From the NCBI RefSeq assembly GCF_000935355.1, contig NZ_JXZC01000011.1, forward strand, positions 21,687-85,686: 64,000 bases of DNA, in the 5' to 3' direction. The position numbers were made by a program, and so were the translations under genes. The notes under the pieces are model-generated. The model was not told the origin of the DNA. It saw nothing but the letters and a program-made list of their open reading frames with translations, and made no database searches. The DNA is from Rossellomorea aquimaris. GTDB taxonomy: Bacteria; Bacillota; Bacilli; Bacillales; Bacillaceae_B. Positions 38,680 through 48,181 of the stretch are shown piece by piece. Positions within the stretch are counted from its first letter, which is position 1. Every line of letters starts with the position of its first letter.

Positions 38680-38857
38680 GGTAACATCCCCCTCGTTTTG
38701 TTTTTCGAAGCTTGTACATACTAATAAAAAATGAAATGGACCTTTGAGGATACCGAAGATAACTAAAACGGCGTATTCACGTCATAAAAATGTTGATTTT
38801 CGTCCATGAACATCCCCATCTTATATGGTAAAATAGTGAAAAAAAGGGGGTTGCATA

Positions 38858-39031
38858 ATGTCAGTAACTCTTGTCCTGATCATTGCCGTTGCTATATGTA
38901 TCTTAGTGATTTTCGTGAGTGCCCTTACGACTTCCAAAGCATATACAGCGGTTAAACATACAGTAGATCCACTTGAAGATAATCCTCACTTGGAGAAGAT
39001 GAAGCCAGAAGATGAAAATCAAGACAAATAA
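38858..39031 (+). CDS. YtzI-like small membrane protein, 57 aa
   Basis: MSVTLVLIIAVAICILVIFV helix, then a hydrophilic tail with VKHTVDPLEDNPHLEKMK. The HTVDPLxDNP segment is typical of the YtzI family. GGGGG precedes ATG 38858. Function unknown. Terminator follows. Confidence 0.8.
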   Translation: MSVTLVLIIAVAICILVIFVSALTTSKAYTAVKHTVDPLEDNPHLEKMKPEDENQDK

Positions 39032-39033
39032 TA

Positions 39034-39065
39034 AATCCACCGTCCTATGCTGACGGTGGATTTAT
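39034..39065. terminator. Bidirectional terminator between ytzI-like gene and luxS
   Basis: AAATCCACCGTC / GACGGTGGATTT arms with a CTATGCT-type loop. Confidence 0.9.
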
Positions 39066-39071
39066 TTCTAT

Positions 39072-39545
39072 TTATGCAAAAACCTGCTTTAGATCTTCAT
39101 TGCTTTGGCTAAGCCAGAATCTCATTAACTTCTTTGCTCCTTCTAAATCATGGAGCTTCGCCTGGCCGCATTGCTTTTCATTGGCTGCCGGAATTTCCTC
39201 TATCTCGACCGCTTCTTTCATCGTATCATTTAAGAGGTCGATGATTTCTTCCACTTTAGGCTCTCCGCTGACGACTAGATAGTAGCCTGTCTGGCATCCC
39301 ATAGGAGAAATATCAATTATATCGAAATGAGCAAACGGCTCTGCATATTTACGGATGGTGAAGGCTAATAAATGCTCAAGTGTATGAATGGAGTCAGGCT
39401 TCATCGCTTGTTTATTTGGCTGGCAGAAACGAATATCAAACTTGTTGATAAGTCCATCGCTACCTACCTTATGGACACCACAATGTCTCACATATGGTGC
39501 TTTCACTGCATTATGATCTAATTCAAAGCTTTCTACTGAAGGCAT
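39072..39545 (-). CDS. luxS: S-ribosylhomocysteine lyase
   Basis: 157 aa, full length. Cleaves S-ribosylhomocysteine to homocysteine and the AI-2 precursor DPD in the activated methyl cycle. Metal-site motif HTLEHLLAF and the GCQTGYYL and CGQAKLHDL segments are intact. Start 39545 ([11 protein letters not shown]) after GGGAGTG; the upstream ATG at 39560 would overlap that site. Monocistronic. Confidence 0.97.
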   Translation of the reverse strand: MPSVESFELDHNAVKAPYVRHCGVHKVGSDGLINKFDIRFCQPNKQAMKPDSIHTLEHLLAFTIRKYAEPFAHFDIIDISPMGCQTGYYLVVSGEPKVEEIIDLLNDTMKEAVEIEEIPAANEKQCGQAKLHDLEGAKKLMRFWLSQSNEDLKQVFA

Positions 39546-39775
39546 TAAAATCACTCCCATTTAGTTTCTAGTTATAGTATAACGTAAATTCATAGTTATT
39601 TCATCAACTTAATCTGAATTAAAAACAAATACCCGTATTTTCTAATTGGAAATCAGTCATGATAACCTTTTTAAAAACGGAAGAAAAACCGATTGTGGGG
39701 AACAGTCAGTCAAAAACATTTTAATCCCCTATACAGTTCTGATATAGTAAAAGAAAATCAATCAGGAGACGTGTT

Positions 39776-40021
39776 ATGAAAAGGTTCTTGTTATTTGTAT
39801 TCAAGGTGTACCAACGGGTCATCTCTCCTCTCAAGCCTCCCACTTGCCGGTTTTATCCAACCTGTTCCCATTATGGCGTACAGGCAGTGAGTCGGTTCGG
39901 TGCATTACGTGGAGGATGGTTAACATTAAAGCGGATTTTGAAATGCCACCCTTTTCATCCTGGTGGAATTGATCACGTGCCAGAAAAATGGCCATCTAAA
40001 AAAATGAGTGATTCAGACTAG
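39776..40021 (+). CDS. yidD: Membrane protein insertion efficiency factor YidD
   Basis: 81 aa. Signature [19 protein letters not shown] and [19 protein letters not shown] small amphipathic protein associated with YidC/SpoIIIJ insertion; B. subtilis homologue is YtjA. SD GGAGA. A small hairpin terminator (GACTAGCTCC / GGAGGTAGTC plus T8) overlaps its end. Confidence 0.95.
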   Translation: MKRFLLFVFKVYQRVISPLKPPTCRFYPTCSHYGVQAVSRFGALRGGWLTLKRILKCHPFHPGGIDHVPEKWPSKKMSDSD

Positions 40022-40069
40022 CTCCATATCGGGAGGTAGTCTTTTTTTTAAAAAAACTAACCATATATC

Positions 40070-40130
40070 TTGCTTATTCCCCATAACGGTAGTAAAATAA
40101 CCTTTGTGCTAAATCGTAATCATTACAGTT
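40070..40130 (+). promoter_or_regulatory. Promoter and Zur box of the zinc lipoprotein gene
   Basis: TTGCTT-N17-TAAAAT at 40070-40098, followed by AAATCGTAATCATTACAGTT at 40111-40130. The latter is a near match to the Bacillus Zur box (TCGTAATNATTACGA). Placement at or just after the start point suits repression when zinc is sufficient. Confidence 0.85.
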
Positions 40131-40162
40131 ATCAAACTATTACACTTAAAGGAGGATTCCTC

Positions 40163-41179
40163 TTGAACTATATTCGTATGAGTTTATTTTTATTATTGAT
40201 TTTAGTATTGTCCGCTTGCGGAACCTCTTCTGAGCAGGAAGAGGCTGGAAAGAAAGATAAATTGGAAGTGTACACTACTGTGTATCCACTGGAGGATTTC
40301 ACGAAAAAAATCGGTGGGGAACATGTGGATGTGGAAAGCATTTACCCTCCAGGTGCCGATGAGCATACGTTTGAGCCTTCTCAGAAAGATATGATTAAAA
40401 TGGCTGATGGAGATGTTTTCTTCTACATCGGAATGGGACTTGAAGGATTCGTTGACGGATCGAAATCGATTCTGGAGAACGAAGATGTAGTCGTCGTGCC
40501 GACCAGTGAACACGTAGAATTAAATCATGAAGAAGATCATAGTGATGAAAGTGCTGAAGAACATCAAGAGCATGAAGAAGATGTAAATAATGAAGATGAT
40601 CACGCAGATGAACATTCAGATGAGCATGGTGAAGAGCATGCGGATGAGCACAACCATGACGTTGATCCTCATCTTTGGTTAGACCCTGTGTACTCTAAGG
40701 AAATGGCGAAAACCATTGCAGATACACTTTCAGAAGAAATGCCGGAACATAAGGAAGATTTCCAAGCGAACCTCGATGCATTAACGAAAGATTTAGATGC
40801 CCTGGACGCTGAATTTAAAGACATGGCAGACAATGCGCCAAAGAAAACCTTCTACGTTTCTCATGCCGCTTATAGCTATTGGGAAAAACGCTACGGATTG
40901 CACCAGGAAGCCATCGCCGGATTGAATACGGCTGATGAGCCATCGCAGCAAGAACTTAAGAAGATCATTGAAAAAGGCAAAGAAGATAATGTTCAATACA
41001 TCCTCTTTGAACAAAATGTCTCTTCCCGTCTAACAGAAGTCGTACAAAACGAATTGGGTGCAAAAGCCCTGACCCTTCATAATCTTTCTGTTCTTACGGA
41101 AGAAGACAGAAAGAATGATGAAGACTATTTTTCACTTATGGAGAAGAACATCGAGACATTGAAACAGGCACTACAATAG
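40163..41179 (+). CDS. znuA: Zinc ABC transporter substrate-binding lipoprotein (ZnuA/AdcA type)
   Basis: 338 aa. Lipobox LSAC; a His/Asp/Glu-rich loop (EDHADEHSDEHGEEHADEHN region) precedes the conserved DVDPHLWLDP. Cluster A-I zinc-binding fold. TTG start at 40163 with GGAGG 8 nt upstream; the frame is open to 40070, which would place the Zur box inside the gene. No permease or ATPase gene follows, so it must use components encoded elsewhere. Confidence 0.92.
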   Translation: MNYIRMSLFLLLILVLSACGTSSEQEEAGKKDKLEVYTTVYPLEDFTKKIGGEHVDVESIYPPGADEHTFEPSQKDMIKMADGDVFFYIGMGLEGFVDGSKSILENEDVVVVPTSEHVELNHEEDHSDESAEEHQEHEEDVNNEDDHADEHSDEHGEEHADEHNHDVDPHLWLDPVYSKEMAKTIADTLSEEMPEHKEDFQANLDALTKDLDALDAEFKDMADNAPKKTFYVSHAAYSYWEKRYGLHQEAIAGLNTADEPSQQELKKIIEKGKEDNVQYILFEQNVSSRLTEVVQNELGAKALTLHNLSVLTEEDRKNDEDYFSLMEKNIETLKQALQ

Positions 41180-41189
41180 ACCTTTTTGA

Positions 41190-41222
41190 AAGAGAGCAGC
41201 TGCTTAGCTGCTCTTTTTTAAA
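41190..41222 (+). terminator. Terminator of znuA
   Basis: AGAGCAGC / GCTGCTCT and T6. Confidence 0.92.
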
Positions 41223-41334
41223 TATTTTCGATTAAAAACTCCTTATAAAAAGATACTTTTCAAGAAAAATCATAAAATTATCAAGCATCCTATCAACTTT
41301 TGACGGTTTTAAGACTCTCTGAGTGGACAGATTT

Positions 41335-41436
41335 CCATTTTATTTTCAAATCCGGTCAACTTCTTTTCAATTTTCAGAATTTATTTTCAAAATTGAGACA
41401 TTTATTTTCAAAATTTCCATTTTATTTTCAAATCCA
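41335..41436. repeat. AT-rich array with 20-21 bp period
   Basis: TTTTCAA recurs at 41343, 41364, 41384, 41405 and 41425, in the context TTTATTTTCAAAAT. Five degenerate units. Confidence 0.8.
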
Positions 41437-41499
41437 ATTCTTATGCATTAAATATTATAGATTCCCAGGGCGCTAAGCCGCATTTGATCTTAAAGTTTC

Positions 41500-41615
41500 T
41501 GCTATATTATCGACTTTGGACCGTATATTATCGACTTTCACCCTTATATTATCGACTCCGACTTTCACCCACATATCATCCCGACTCTCCCTATTAAATT
41601 ATCAACTTTCAAAAA
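41500..41615. repeat. TATATTATCGACTTT array, 21-bp period (forward copy)
   Basis: TATATTATCGACT begins at 41503, 41524 and 41545, exactly 21 bp apart. Degenerate units follow near 41574 and 41595. The same unit occurs inverted at 63611-63715. Upstream of ythA. Confidence 0.88.
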
Positions 41616-41734
41616 TCGACATTCTCCTGCAGCATTCTAGATCATCAATCAAACCTCTACAAAAAATCATGAATATTATTTTCCATTAAGTGGACAATAA
41701 GGAAATGTTAAAGACTAGTAAGGGAGACATGAGA

Positions 41735-43093
41735 ATGGATGAATTAGTAATTGCTCGTTCCTTGTTTGGTACAACGATGGCCTTTCATATCATTTTTGCC
41801 ACACTTGGTGTTGGTATTCCTTTAATGATCCTTGTTGCAGAAATCATGTATCAGAGGACGAATGATCTGGACTATTCCGTGATGGCAAAACGCTGGACCA
41901 AGGCGTTCGCCGTTCTGCTCGGGGTAGGGATTCCGACAGGGACGATTGCCGGTGTTCAATTGTCGCTCCTTTGGCCAGGATTCATGGAGGTTATCGGGCG
42001 GGTGATGGCGCTGCCGTTCCAAATCGAAATCTATGCTTTTTTTGTTGAAGCATTATTTATGTCTATTTATGTGTATGCGGCGAATCGGATCGCTCCCTGG
42101 ATGAGAATCGTGAGTCTTGTCCTGGTCGCCATCGGTGGACTTGCTTCAGCTGTATTAATCACGAATGTGCATGCATTTGAAGGGACGCCTGCTGGATTTG
42201 AGATGGTGAACGGTGAAATCACCAATGTGGATCCTTGGAAAGCTTTCTTCAATCCAAGCTTTTTCGTAACGGCGGGGCATGTAGCACTATCTGCTTATGT
42301 TGTGGGGTCGTTTACGATTGCTACAGTTTCTGCGTTTAAGATGCTCCGTACATCATTTGGGTCAAGAATTTATAAGTTTCATCAAAAATCCCTCATGATT
42401 TGTTTATTGGTAGGGGGCGTCTTCTCCTTCTTCACAGCGATTAATGGACATGAATCGGCTCAGATGCTCCATGAATATCAGCCTGAGAAACTGGCGGCGG
42501 CTGAGGGATTGTTTGAGACCCAGACCCATGCACCCCTTGCGATTGGAGGTTTCACGGACCCTGTGGAGAAGGAAGTGAAATGGGGGATCGAAATCCCCTG
42601 GGCCCTGAGTTTCCTTGCTGGAAACAGTTTCGAAACGGAGGTCATCGGTTTAAACGACTTCCCTGAGGAATATTGGCCGCCTCTCTTCGTTCATACGTTA
42701 TTCAACGCGATGGTGGGAATCGGATCGCTGCTCATTTTACTTTCCCTCATTGCCTACGTATGGAACAAATTACTAAAGAAAGACCGGTTCCCAAAATGGT
42801 TGATGTGGTCATTTGTAGCGGGTGGCCCCCTATCGATCTTAGCTATCGAATTCGGATGGATTTTCGCTTGTACAGGCCGTCAGCCTTGGACGATTTACCG
42901 TATTCTCAGTACAGAGGACTCGGTTACCACTACAGGAAACTTAGCCGTACTGTTCGTTCTGTTCGTTTCGGTTTATGCGATTTTGGCCGTGTCCGTGGTT
43001 CTCGTTCTCTTGTATTACTTCAAACGGAATCCGCCTGAAAAGGACATCAACAAAGCCGAAGGAAATAACAAGGATATTCCCCTATCCACATAA
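41735..43093 (+). CDS. ythA: Cytochrome bd-type quinol oxidase subunit I (YthA)
   Basis: 452 aa membrane protein with about nine helices. Haem ligand candidates: His in TTMAFHIIFATLG near the N-terminus and His in TAGHVALSAY; the conserved GRQPW motif is in CTGRQPWTIY. The short Q-loop type resembles the YthA/CIO group rather than E. coli CydA. Start 41735 because GGGAG is 8 nt upstream; the frame is open to 41690. Operon with ythB. Confidence 0.93.
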   Translation: MDELVIARSLFGTTMAFHIIFATLGVGIPLMILVAEIMYQRTNDLDYSVMAKRWTKAFAVLLGVGIPTGTIAGVQLSLLWPGFMEVIGRVMALPFQIEIYAFFVEALFMSIYVYAANRIAPWMRIVSLVLVAIGGLASAVLITNVHAFEGTPAGFEMVNGEITNVDPWKAFFNPSFFVTAGHVALSAYVVGSFTIATVSAFKMLRTSFGSRIYKFHQKSLMICLLVGGVFSFFTAINGHESAQMLHEYQPEKLAAAEGLFETQTHAPLAIGGFTDPVEKEVKWGIEIPWALSFLAGNSFETEVIGLNDFPEEYWPPLFVHTLFNAMVGIGSLLILLSLIAYVWNKLLKKDRFPKWLMWSFVAGGPLSILAIEFGWIFACTGRQPWTIYRILSTEDSVTTTGNLAVLFVLFVSVYAILAVSVVLVLLYYFKRNPPEKDINKAEGNNKDIPLST

Positions 43094-43117
43094 CCAGCAA
43101 GAATCGGAGGTGAAGTT

Positions 43118-44149
43118 ATGACACAAGCATTGATTGCCATCACGATACTATGGGGCTTCGTCTTTATTTATGCCGTCATGGCAACGATGGATTTCGGAGC
43201 CGGCTTTTGGTCGATGATCTACATTAATCATGACAAAACAAAAGCCACCAATATCGCCAACCGGTATCTGTCGCCTACTTGGGAGGTGACGAATACATTC
43301 ATTGTTGCCCTGGTAGTGGCAGTGTATAGTATGTTTCCTGGTGCTGCCTATTCATTAGGAACGGTGCTGCTCATTCCGGGAAGTTTAATCCTGCTGCTCC
43401 TGGCTCTTCGAAGTGCATTTCTGGTATTCTCCCACGTGGCAGACGATTACAGAAAGCCGCTGACCTATGTAACGGGAATAACAGGCTTGCTGATTCCAGG
43501 TCTGCTCATAAGCGTTCTTCCCATCTCTCACGGACCTTACATCGATTTTGAAGACGGACAAACCCTTCTTCTTGGGAAGCTGTTTACAAGTCCGCATGAA
43601 TATGCCTTTTTCGGATTTGCCGTTGCCAGTACGTTATTTCTTTCATCCTTACTTCTTGCTGACTACTCCAAAGCTTCCAAGGAATTTGAAGCCTTTAAAG
43701 TGTATAGGCGGGATGCGATGATCATCGGTCCAATCTCTGTCGTGATGGCGTTCTTCATTATGTTCACCATGAAAAATGAGGCGTCATGGATCTATGAAAG
43801 AATGATGGAAGATCAGATTCTGTTATGGGTCTCCTTAATCGGATTCCTGGTTGCCGGGGGAGCATTATTTCTTCCCACCAATAAAGAAGGCATGAAGGGT
43901 ATGCCCCGTGTCGCTGTCATTGCCGTGACATTTCAATATGTACTGGCAAGCTATGTATACGGTAAAGCCCATCTGCCCTATATCATCTATCCGGAAGTCA
44001 CGATCCAGTCCGGCTTCACGGACCCTAACTCTTTCAGGGCCGTATTCATCACCTATATTGTCGGATTCATCATCCTATTTCCCGGTTTTGTCTACTTTTG
44101 GAGTCTTTTTATGAATGATAAACGATATTTGAGACAAAAAAGTGAATGA
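43118..44149 (+). CDS. ythB: Cytochrome bd-type quinol oxidase subunit II (YthB)
   Basis: 343 aa, about eight to nine helices, CydB family (MATMDFGAGFWSM at the N-terminus). It follows ythA by 24 bp with SD GGAGGTG. The pair reduces oxygen with menaquinol made by the men genes nearby. No small CydX/YtzL-like gene was seen after it before the terminator. Confidence 0.93.
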   Translation: MTQALIAITILWGFVFIYAVMATMDFGAGFWSMIYINHDKTKATNIANRYLSPTWEVTNTFIVALVVAVYSMFPGAAYSLGTVLLIPGSLILLLLALRSAFLVFSHVADDYRKPLTYVTGITGLLIPGLLISVLPISHGPYIDFEDGQTLLLGKLFTSPHEYAFFGFAVASTLFLSSLLLADYSKASKEFEAFKVYRRDAMIIGPISVVMAFFIMFTMKNEASWIYERMMEDQILLWVSLIGFLVAGGALFLPTNKEGMKGMPRVAVIAVTFQYVLASYVYGKAHLPYIIYPEVTIQSGFTDPNSFRAVFITYIVGFIILFPGFVYFWSLFMNDKRYLRQKSE

Positions 44150-44155
44150 ATGCAC

Positions 44156-44185
44156 AATAGCTCCGAGACTCTCGGAGCTATTTTT
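44156..44185 (+). terminator. Terminator of ythAB
   Basis: AATAGCTCCGAGA / TCTCGGAGCTATT and T-run. Confidence 0.92.
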
Positions 44186-44271
44186 CTACATTCATTATAT
44201 CAATCATTTGCTTATCCACTCCCCCAGCCTTACACTAACGGTAGAAATCAGATTGGAAAGGATGATTCAAA

Positions 44272-44994
44272 GTGGCGCAATCAATTTCGGGTAAAATCGC
44301 TTATATTACGGGTGCTGCCCGGGGAATTGGAAAGGCAGCGACATTGGAGCTTGCCCGAGAAGGAGTTCATGTCGGATTGATCGCACGTACACAAAATACC
44401 CTGGAACAAGTGGCAGAGGAAGCGAGATCTCTGGGTGTGAAAGCCAGTGTGGCTATAGCTGATATCTCAGATATGGAGCAGGTGGAAAAAGCCATTTCGA
44501 AACTAAAAGATGATTTGGGTCCAGCAGATATCCTGGTCAATAATGCTGGCATCGGAACGTACGGATCATTTCTGGACATCGATCCTGCAGATTGGAAGAG
44601 AACCTTTGAAGTCAACGTTTTTGGTACCTATCATGTGACGCGTGCCGTTCTGCCCCAGCTTATAGAGAAAAACCGCGGAGACATCATTATGATTTCATCC
44701 AGCAGCGGATTGAAAGGTACGGCAAAAAGCACGGCTTATAGTGGATCGAAATTTGCCGTTCAAGGGATGAGCGAAGCGTTGATGCAGGAGGTGCGTCCAC
44801 ATAATATCCGTGTCATGACTCTGAACCCAAGCCTCGTGGCAACGGATCTTACCTTTGGCGATAAGCTTGATGAAGTGGACAAAGAAAAATACATGCAGCC
44901 GGAGGATTTAGCGGAACATATGGTTTCGCAACTGAAATTACACCCTCGCATCTTTATCAAGCAGTCTCTCCAATGGGCGACAAATCCATTTTAA
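44272..44994 (+). CDS. SDR-family oxidoreductase (FabG-like)
   Basis: 240 aa. TGAARGIG cofactor loop, NNAG, catalytic Ser in ISSSSG and YSGSK. Closest in style to 3-oxoacyl-ACP reductase-like SDRs of unassigned substrate. GTG start at 44272 with GGAAAGG upstream. Monocistronic. Confidence 0.88.
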   Translation: MAQSISGKIAYITGAARGIGKAATLELAREGVHVGLIARTQNTLEQVAEEARSLGVKASVAIADISDMEQVEKAISKLKDDLGPADILVNNAGIGTYGSFLDIDPADWKRTFEVNVFGTYHVTRAVLPQLIEKNRGDIIMISSSSGLKGTAKSTAYSGSKFAVQGMSEALMQEVRPHNIRVMTLNPSLVATDLTFGDKLDEVDKEKYMQPEDLAEHMVSQLKLHPRIFIKQSLQWATNPF

Positions 44995-45002
44995 TAAATA
45001 TA

Positions 45003-45036
45003 AGAAAAAGCTCAGAATCAGCTCTGAGCTTTTTTT
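45003..45036. terminator. Bidirectional terminator
   Basis: AAAAGCTCAGA / TCTGAGCTTTT with A- and T-runs, between convergent SDR and VOC genes. Confidence 0.93.
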
Positions 45037-45047
45037 CAATCTTATCT

Positions 45048-45419
45048 TTACCTGTGTTGATCCACAAGAATCGGATTGCCATCAGGATCTTCAATCGTGA
45101 AACTTGCAGGCCCTTCGCTTGATTCATCTGCTTCAGTCAATACTTTTACCCCTTGTTCTTTCAGCTGCTTTTGAAGGTCCCGGATGTCCGTAAATGAATC
45201 AAGATTTTCGGCATTTTGATTCCAGCCAGGATTAAAGGTCAGAATGTTCTTTTCAAACATTCCTTCGAACAGACCAATTACAGTGCTTCCATTCTTCATG
45301 ATAAGCCAATTTTGGGCAATGTCCCCTCCCAAAGTTTGAAAACCAAGTTTTTCGTAAAACGCTTTTGATTTCTTTATGTCTTTAACACTTAAACTTACTG
45401 AGAAAGCCCCTAGTTCCAT
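45048..45419 (-). CDS. VOC-family protein (glyoxalase/bleomycin-resistance fold)
   Basis: 123 aa. Paired beta-alpha-beta-beta-beta modules: [21 protein letters not shown] and [16 protein letters not shown]. Ligand unknown. Start 45419 after GGAGGGGG. Monocistronic. Confidence 0.87.
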   Translation of the reverse strand: MELGAFSVSLSVKDIKKSKAFYEKLGFQTLGGDIAQNWLIMKNGSTVIGLFEGMFEKNILTFNPGWNQNAENLDSFTDIRDLQKQLKEQGVKVLTEADESSEGPASFTIEDPDGNPILVDQHR

Positions 45420-45497
45420 ATTTCCCCCTCCAGAAAATTGATCATTCAACTATTTCGGTTGTAGGTCAAGTATAAATAAGTACCTTATGAAAGACAA

Positions 45498-46610
45498 CTA
45501 TGCATTAAACGTTTCACTATACCTGGTCACTTCACTCAATCGCTTTCTGTTCAACGCCACACCTATCCCCTGACCAGCCAAACGATCCGCCACACCATTT
45601 TTCACCACGATAGGAGAAGTAATGATATCTTCTTCCCAATATTTTGAGGAGGAAGAGATATCCCCGGGAATCGAGAATCCCTTGAGAGTGGCGAGGGCCA
45701 GATTATGTGCCCGGGAAACCCCAAACTCGATCATGCCACCGCACCATACTTTGATGGAATTCTCCTGGCACAACCGGTAAATTTCCAAAGCACTTGTGTA
45801 CCCACCGACTCTACCCAGCTTGATATTGACCACTCCGCAGCTATTCAAATGGATGGCACTCTTCATGTCATGAGGGGTTACGATGCTTTCATCTAAACAA
45901 ATAGGAGTCGACAGCTCCTTCTGCAATAGAGAGTGTTCTACTAAATCATCAACTCCCAAGGGTTGTTCGATCATCTCAAGACCAAACTCATCCAGCGTTT
46001 TAAGCCGGGCTTTGTCCTCAAGGGTATAAGCTGAGTTTGCATCTGCCAGAAGAGAAACTGAAGGAAAATGGTCACGCAATTCTTTTACGATCCCCACATC
46101 CGCTCCAGGAGAAATTTTCAGCTTTAATCGCTGATACCCTTCTTGTACGAGGACCTCGGCTTGCTCGATCATTTCTGTCATTGAGTTTGCCCCCACAACT
46201 GCACCTGCAAGAATTTCATGACGCGTTCCCCCTATGATTTCCCAGAGAGGGACGTTTTGCTGTCTGGCATAGAGATCCCATAAAGACATTTCAAGGGCAG
46301 CCTTAGCCATTGAATTTCCCCGCACGGCCTCGAATCTTTTTCCGATTTCTTTAGGGTGTTGAAAAGGGCTGCTGATCATTAATGGAATTAATACATCTTT
46401 AAGCATATGATAGGATGTTTTAACGGTTTCTTCTGTATACCAAGGTGTGGAAAAAGCAACTCCCTCTCCAAGTCCAATCAATCCGTCGGCATCTTGAACC
46501 TCTACAATGATCCCTTCCCGTTCTTCGACGGTTTGCAGGTGGGTCACAAATGGTTTTTTCAATGGCATCGATATGATGTGAAGCGTAATGCTTTTAATCT
46601 TCATTGTCAT
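45498..46610 (-). CDS. menC: o-Succinylbenzoate synthase
   Basis: 370 aa enolase-superfamily enzyme dehydrating SHCHC to OSB. Motifs: LKLKISPG (catalytic KxK), LLADANSAYT, IEQPL, CLDES, and KLGRVGG. Last gene of the menaquinone cluster; it overlaps the menE end by 17 bp. ATG at 46610 or 46604. Confidence 0.94.
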   Translation of the reverse strand: MTMKIKSITLHIISMPLKKPFVTHLQTVEEREGIIVEVQDADGLIGLGEGVAFSTPWYTEETVKTSYHMLKDVLIPLMISSPFQHPKEIGKRFEAVRGNSMAKAALEMSLWDLYARQQNVPLWEIIGGTRHEILAGAVVGANSMTEMIEQAEVLVQEGYQRLKLKISPGADVGIVKELRDHFPSVSLLADANSAYTLEDKARLKTLDEFGLEMIEQPLGVDDLVEHSLLQKELSTPICLDESIVTPHDMKSAIHLNSCGVVNIKLGRVGGYTSALEIYRLCQENSIKVWCGGMIEFGVSRAHNLALATLKGFSIPGDISSSSKYWEEDIITSPIVVKNGVADRLAGQGIGVALNRKRLSEVTRYSETFNA

Positions 46611-48084
46611 ACAGTCCTTTTTCCCATTGATCCCTGAGCACTCTTCTCAGGAGTTTATTCGATGCATTCCGTGGCAGCTCTTCCACAAAGATTATTTTTT
46701 TCGGCTGTTTATACGACGCCAGATTATCGCTGCAGTAGTGTAAGATCTCTTCTTTTGTAAGATGCCCTTTCTTGACGATGAACGCACAGGGGATCTGCCC
46801 CCACGTGTCATTTGGAATTCCTGCCACTCCGGCATCCTTCACACCGTCACAGCCCATCAGCACACTTTCAATTTCTGCAGGATACACATTTTCCCCTCCG
46901 GAAATGATGAGGTCTGATCGCCGGTCCAGTACAAATAAGAACCCCTCTTCATCTACATAACCGATATCCCCTGTATGGAGCCAGCCATCTTCAAAGCTTT
47001 TCGCATTGGCTTCCTCTCTTCGGTAGTATCCATTCGTGACATTCGGGCCCTTTACCAGGATTTCACCCTCTTGATTTGCCCGGGCTGCACCGTGTTCATT
47101 CTTGATTCTTAATTCGGCAGGAAAGAGGGGCTTCCCGGCGGAACCAAGCTTCGTCATACTGTATTCAGGGGATAACGTCACGATCTGTGAAGCCGTTTCA
47201 GTCATTCCATACGTTTGGAAGACGGGGACTCCTTTTTCCTTACACGCCTGAAGTAATGGTAGTGGAGCCGGTCCCCCGCCCAACAGCATGCATCGGAAAT
47301 CCGGATGATACGTTCTGTCCCCCATATCATTGATTAAACGTTGGAGCATATTGCTCACAACGGACATGATCGTGACCCTTCCACTTTCAAGCTCCTGATT
47401 AATCCCTGCTACGTCAAAGGTTTCAAACAGTCGTACCTTCATCCCATAAATCACACTTCTCATAAGGATCGAATATCCGCTGATATGAAAGAGGGGAACC
47501 GAGCAAAGCCAGGCATCATTTTCACTTATTCCCAGGTTCAAAGAAGATCCAATTGCACTCCACCAATGGTTTCCGTATGATTGAAGAACTCCTTTTGGGG
47601 CTCCGGTCGTACCCGAGGTATACATGACCGAGCATGCTTGGTCTAACTGAAAATAATCCTTTACTTTAAAGCTTGTAGGTGGTGTTTGAAACACTTGAGA
47701 GAATGGGATCCCATCAACGCCTTCCTTTAGAAAAGACAACTTCCCTTCAAACTCATCTTCATAAATGACTGTTGTTAACTCCATATCCTGTATCTGAAAA
47801 GATAATTCCTTGGAACTTAGTTTGTTATTTAATAGTACAGTTGTGAATCCTAGCTGTTGAATGGCATGAACGACCAACACAGATTCCACTTTATTTTTAA
47901 TCATGAGTCCTACAAACGGATGTGCAGAAGATTTCACTATGGTATGAAGCTGCTCACCGATGTGGATTGCTTTTTCCCAGAGCTCCCCGAAGGTATATTC
48001 CACATCACCATTACTTATTGCCATCCGATCAGGGGTTAAGAATGCTCTTTGTTTTAGCCAGTTAGGCAATTGCTGTGTAGTCAT
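46594..48084 (-). CDS. menE: o-Succinylbenzoate-CoA ligase
   Basis: 496 aa ANL-family acyl-CoA synthetase. P-loop MYTSGTTGAPKG, A5 YGMTETAS, A7 LHTGDIG, A10 lysine region NKLLRR. Start at 48084 (MTTQQLPNW) with GGAG 9 nt upstream; the frame stays open to 48318 across a terminator, which rules out the longer form. It lies downstream of a hairpin that separates it from menB. Confidence 0.94.
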   Translation of the reverse strand: MTTQQLPNWLKQRAFLTPDRMAISNGDVEYTFGELWEKAIHIGEQLHTIVKSSAHPFVGLMIKNKVESVLVVHAIQQLGFTTVLLNNKLSSKELSFQIQDMELTTVIYEDEFEGKLSFLKEGVDGIPFSQVFQTPPTSFKVKDYFQLDQACSVMYTSGTTGAPKGVLQSYGNHWWSAIGSSLNLGISENDAWLCSVPLFHISGYSILMRSVIYGMKVRLFETFDVAGINQELESGRVTIMSVVSNMLQRLINDMGDRTYHPDFRCMLLGGGPAPLPLLQACKEKGVPVFQTYGMTETASQIVTLSPEYSMTKLGSAGKPLFPAELRIKNEHGAARANQEGEILVKGPNVTNGYYRREEANAKSFEDGWLHTGDIGYVDEEGFLFVLDRRSDLIISGGENVYPAEIESVLMGCDGVKDAGVAGIPNDTWGQIPCAFIVKKGHLTKEEILHYCSDNLASYKQPKKIIFVEELPRNASNKLLRRVLRDQWEKGLYDNED

Positions 48085-48135
48085 CCTGTGATTCTCCATT
48101 CCTTTCTTGTTTATGCTATTTACAATTTTTATTTT

Positions 48136-48180
48136 AAAAAAGCCCGATGAATCCAAATTAGATTCATCAGGCCACCTTAG
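48136..48180 (-). terminator. Terminator or attenuator between menB and menE
   Basis: GATGAATC / GATTCATC with GGCC/GGGC extension and T6 on the minus strand. It may reduce but not abolish readthrough into menE-menC, for which no strong separate promoter was seen. Confidence 0.8.
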
Positions 48181-48181
48181 A

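Noticed and set aside
41690..41734. Longer N-terminus for ythA (MDNKEMLKTSKGDMR)
   Set aside because: No SD at 41690, and the SD at about 41722 fits the ATG at 41735; the first membrane helix then starts as in the family.
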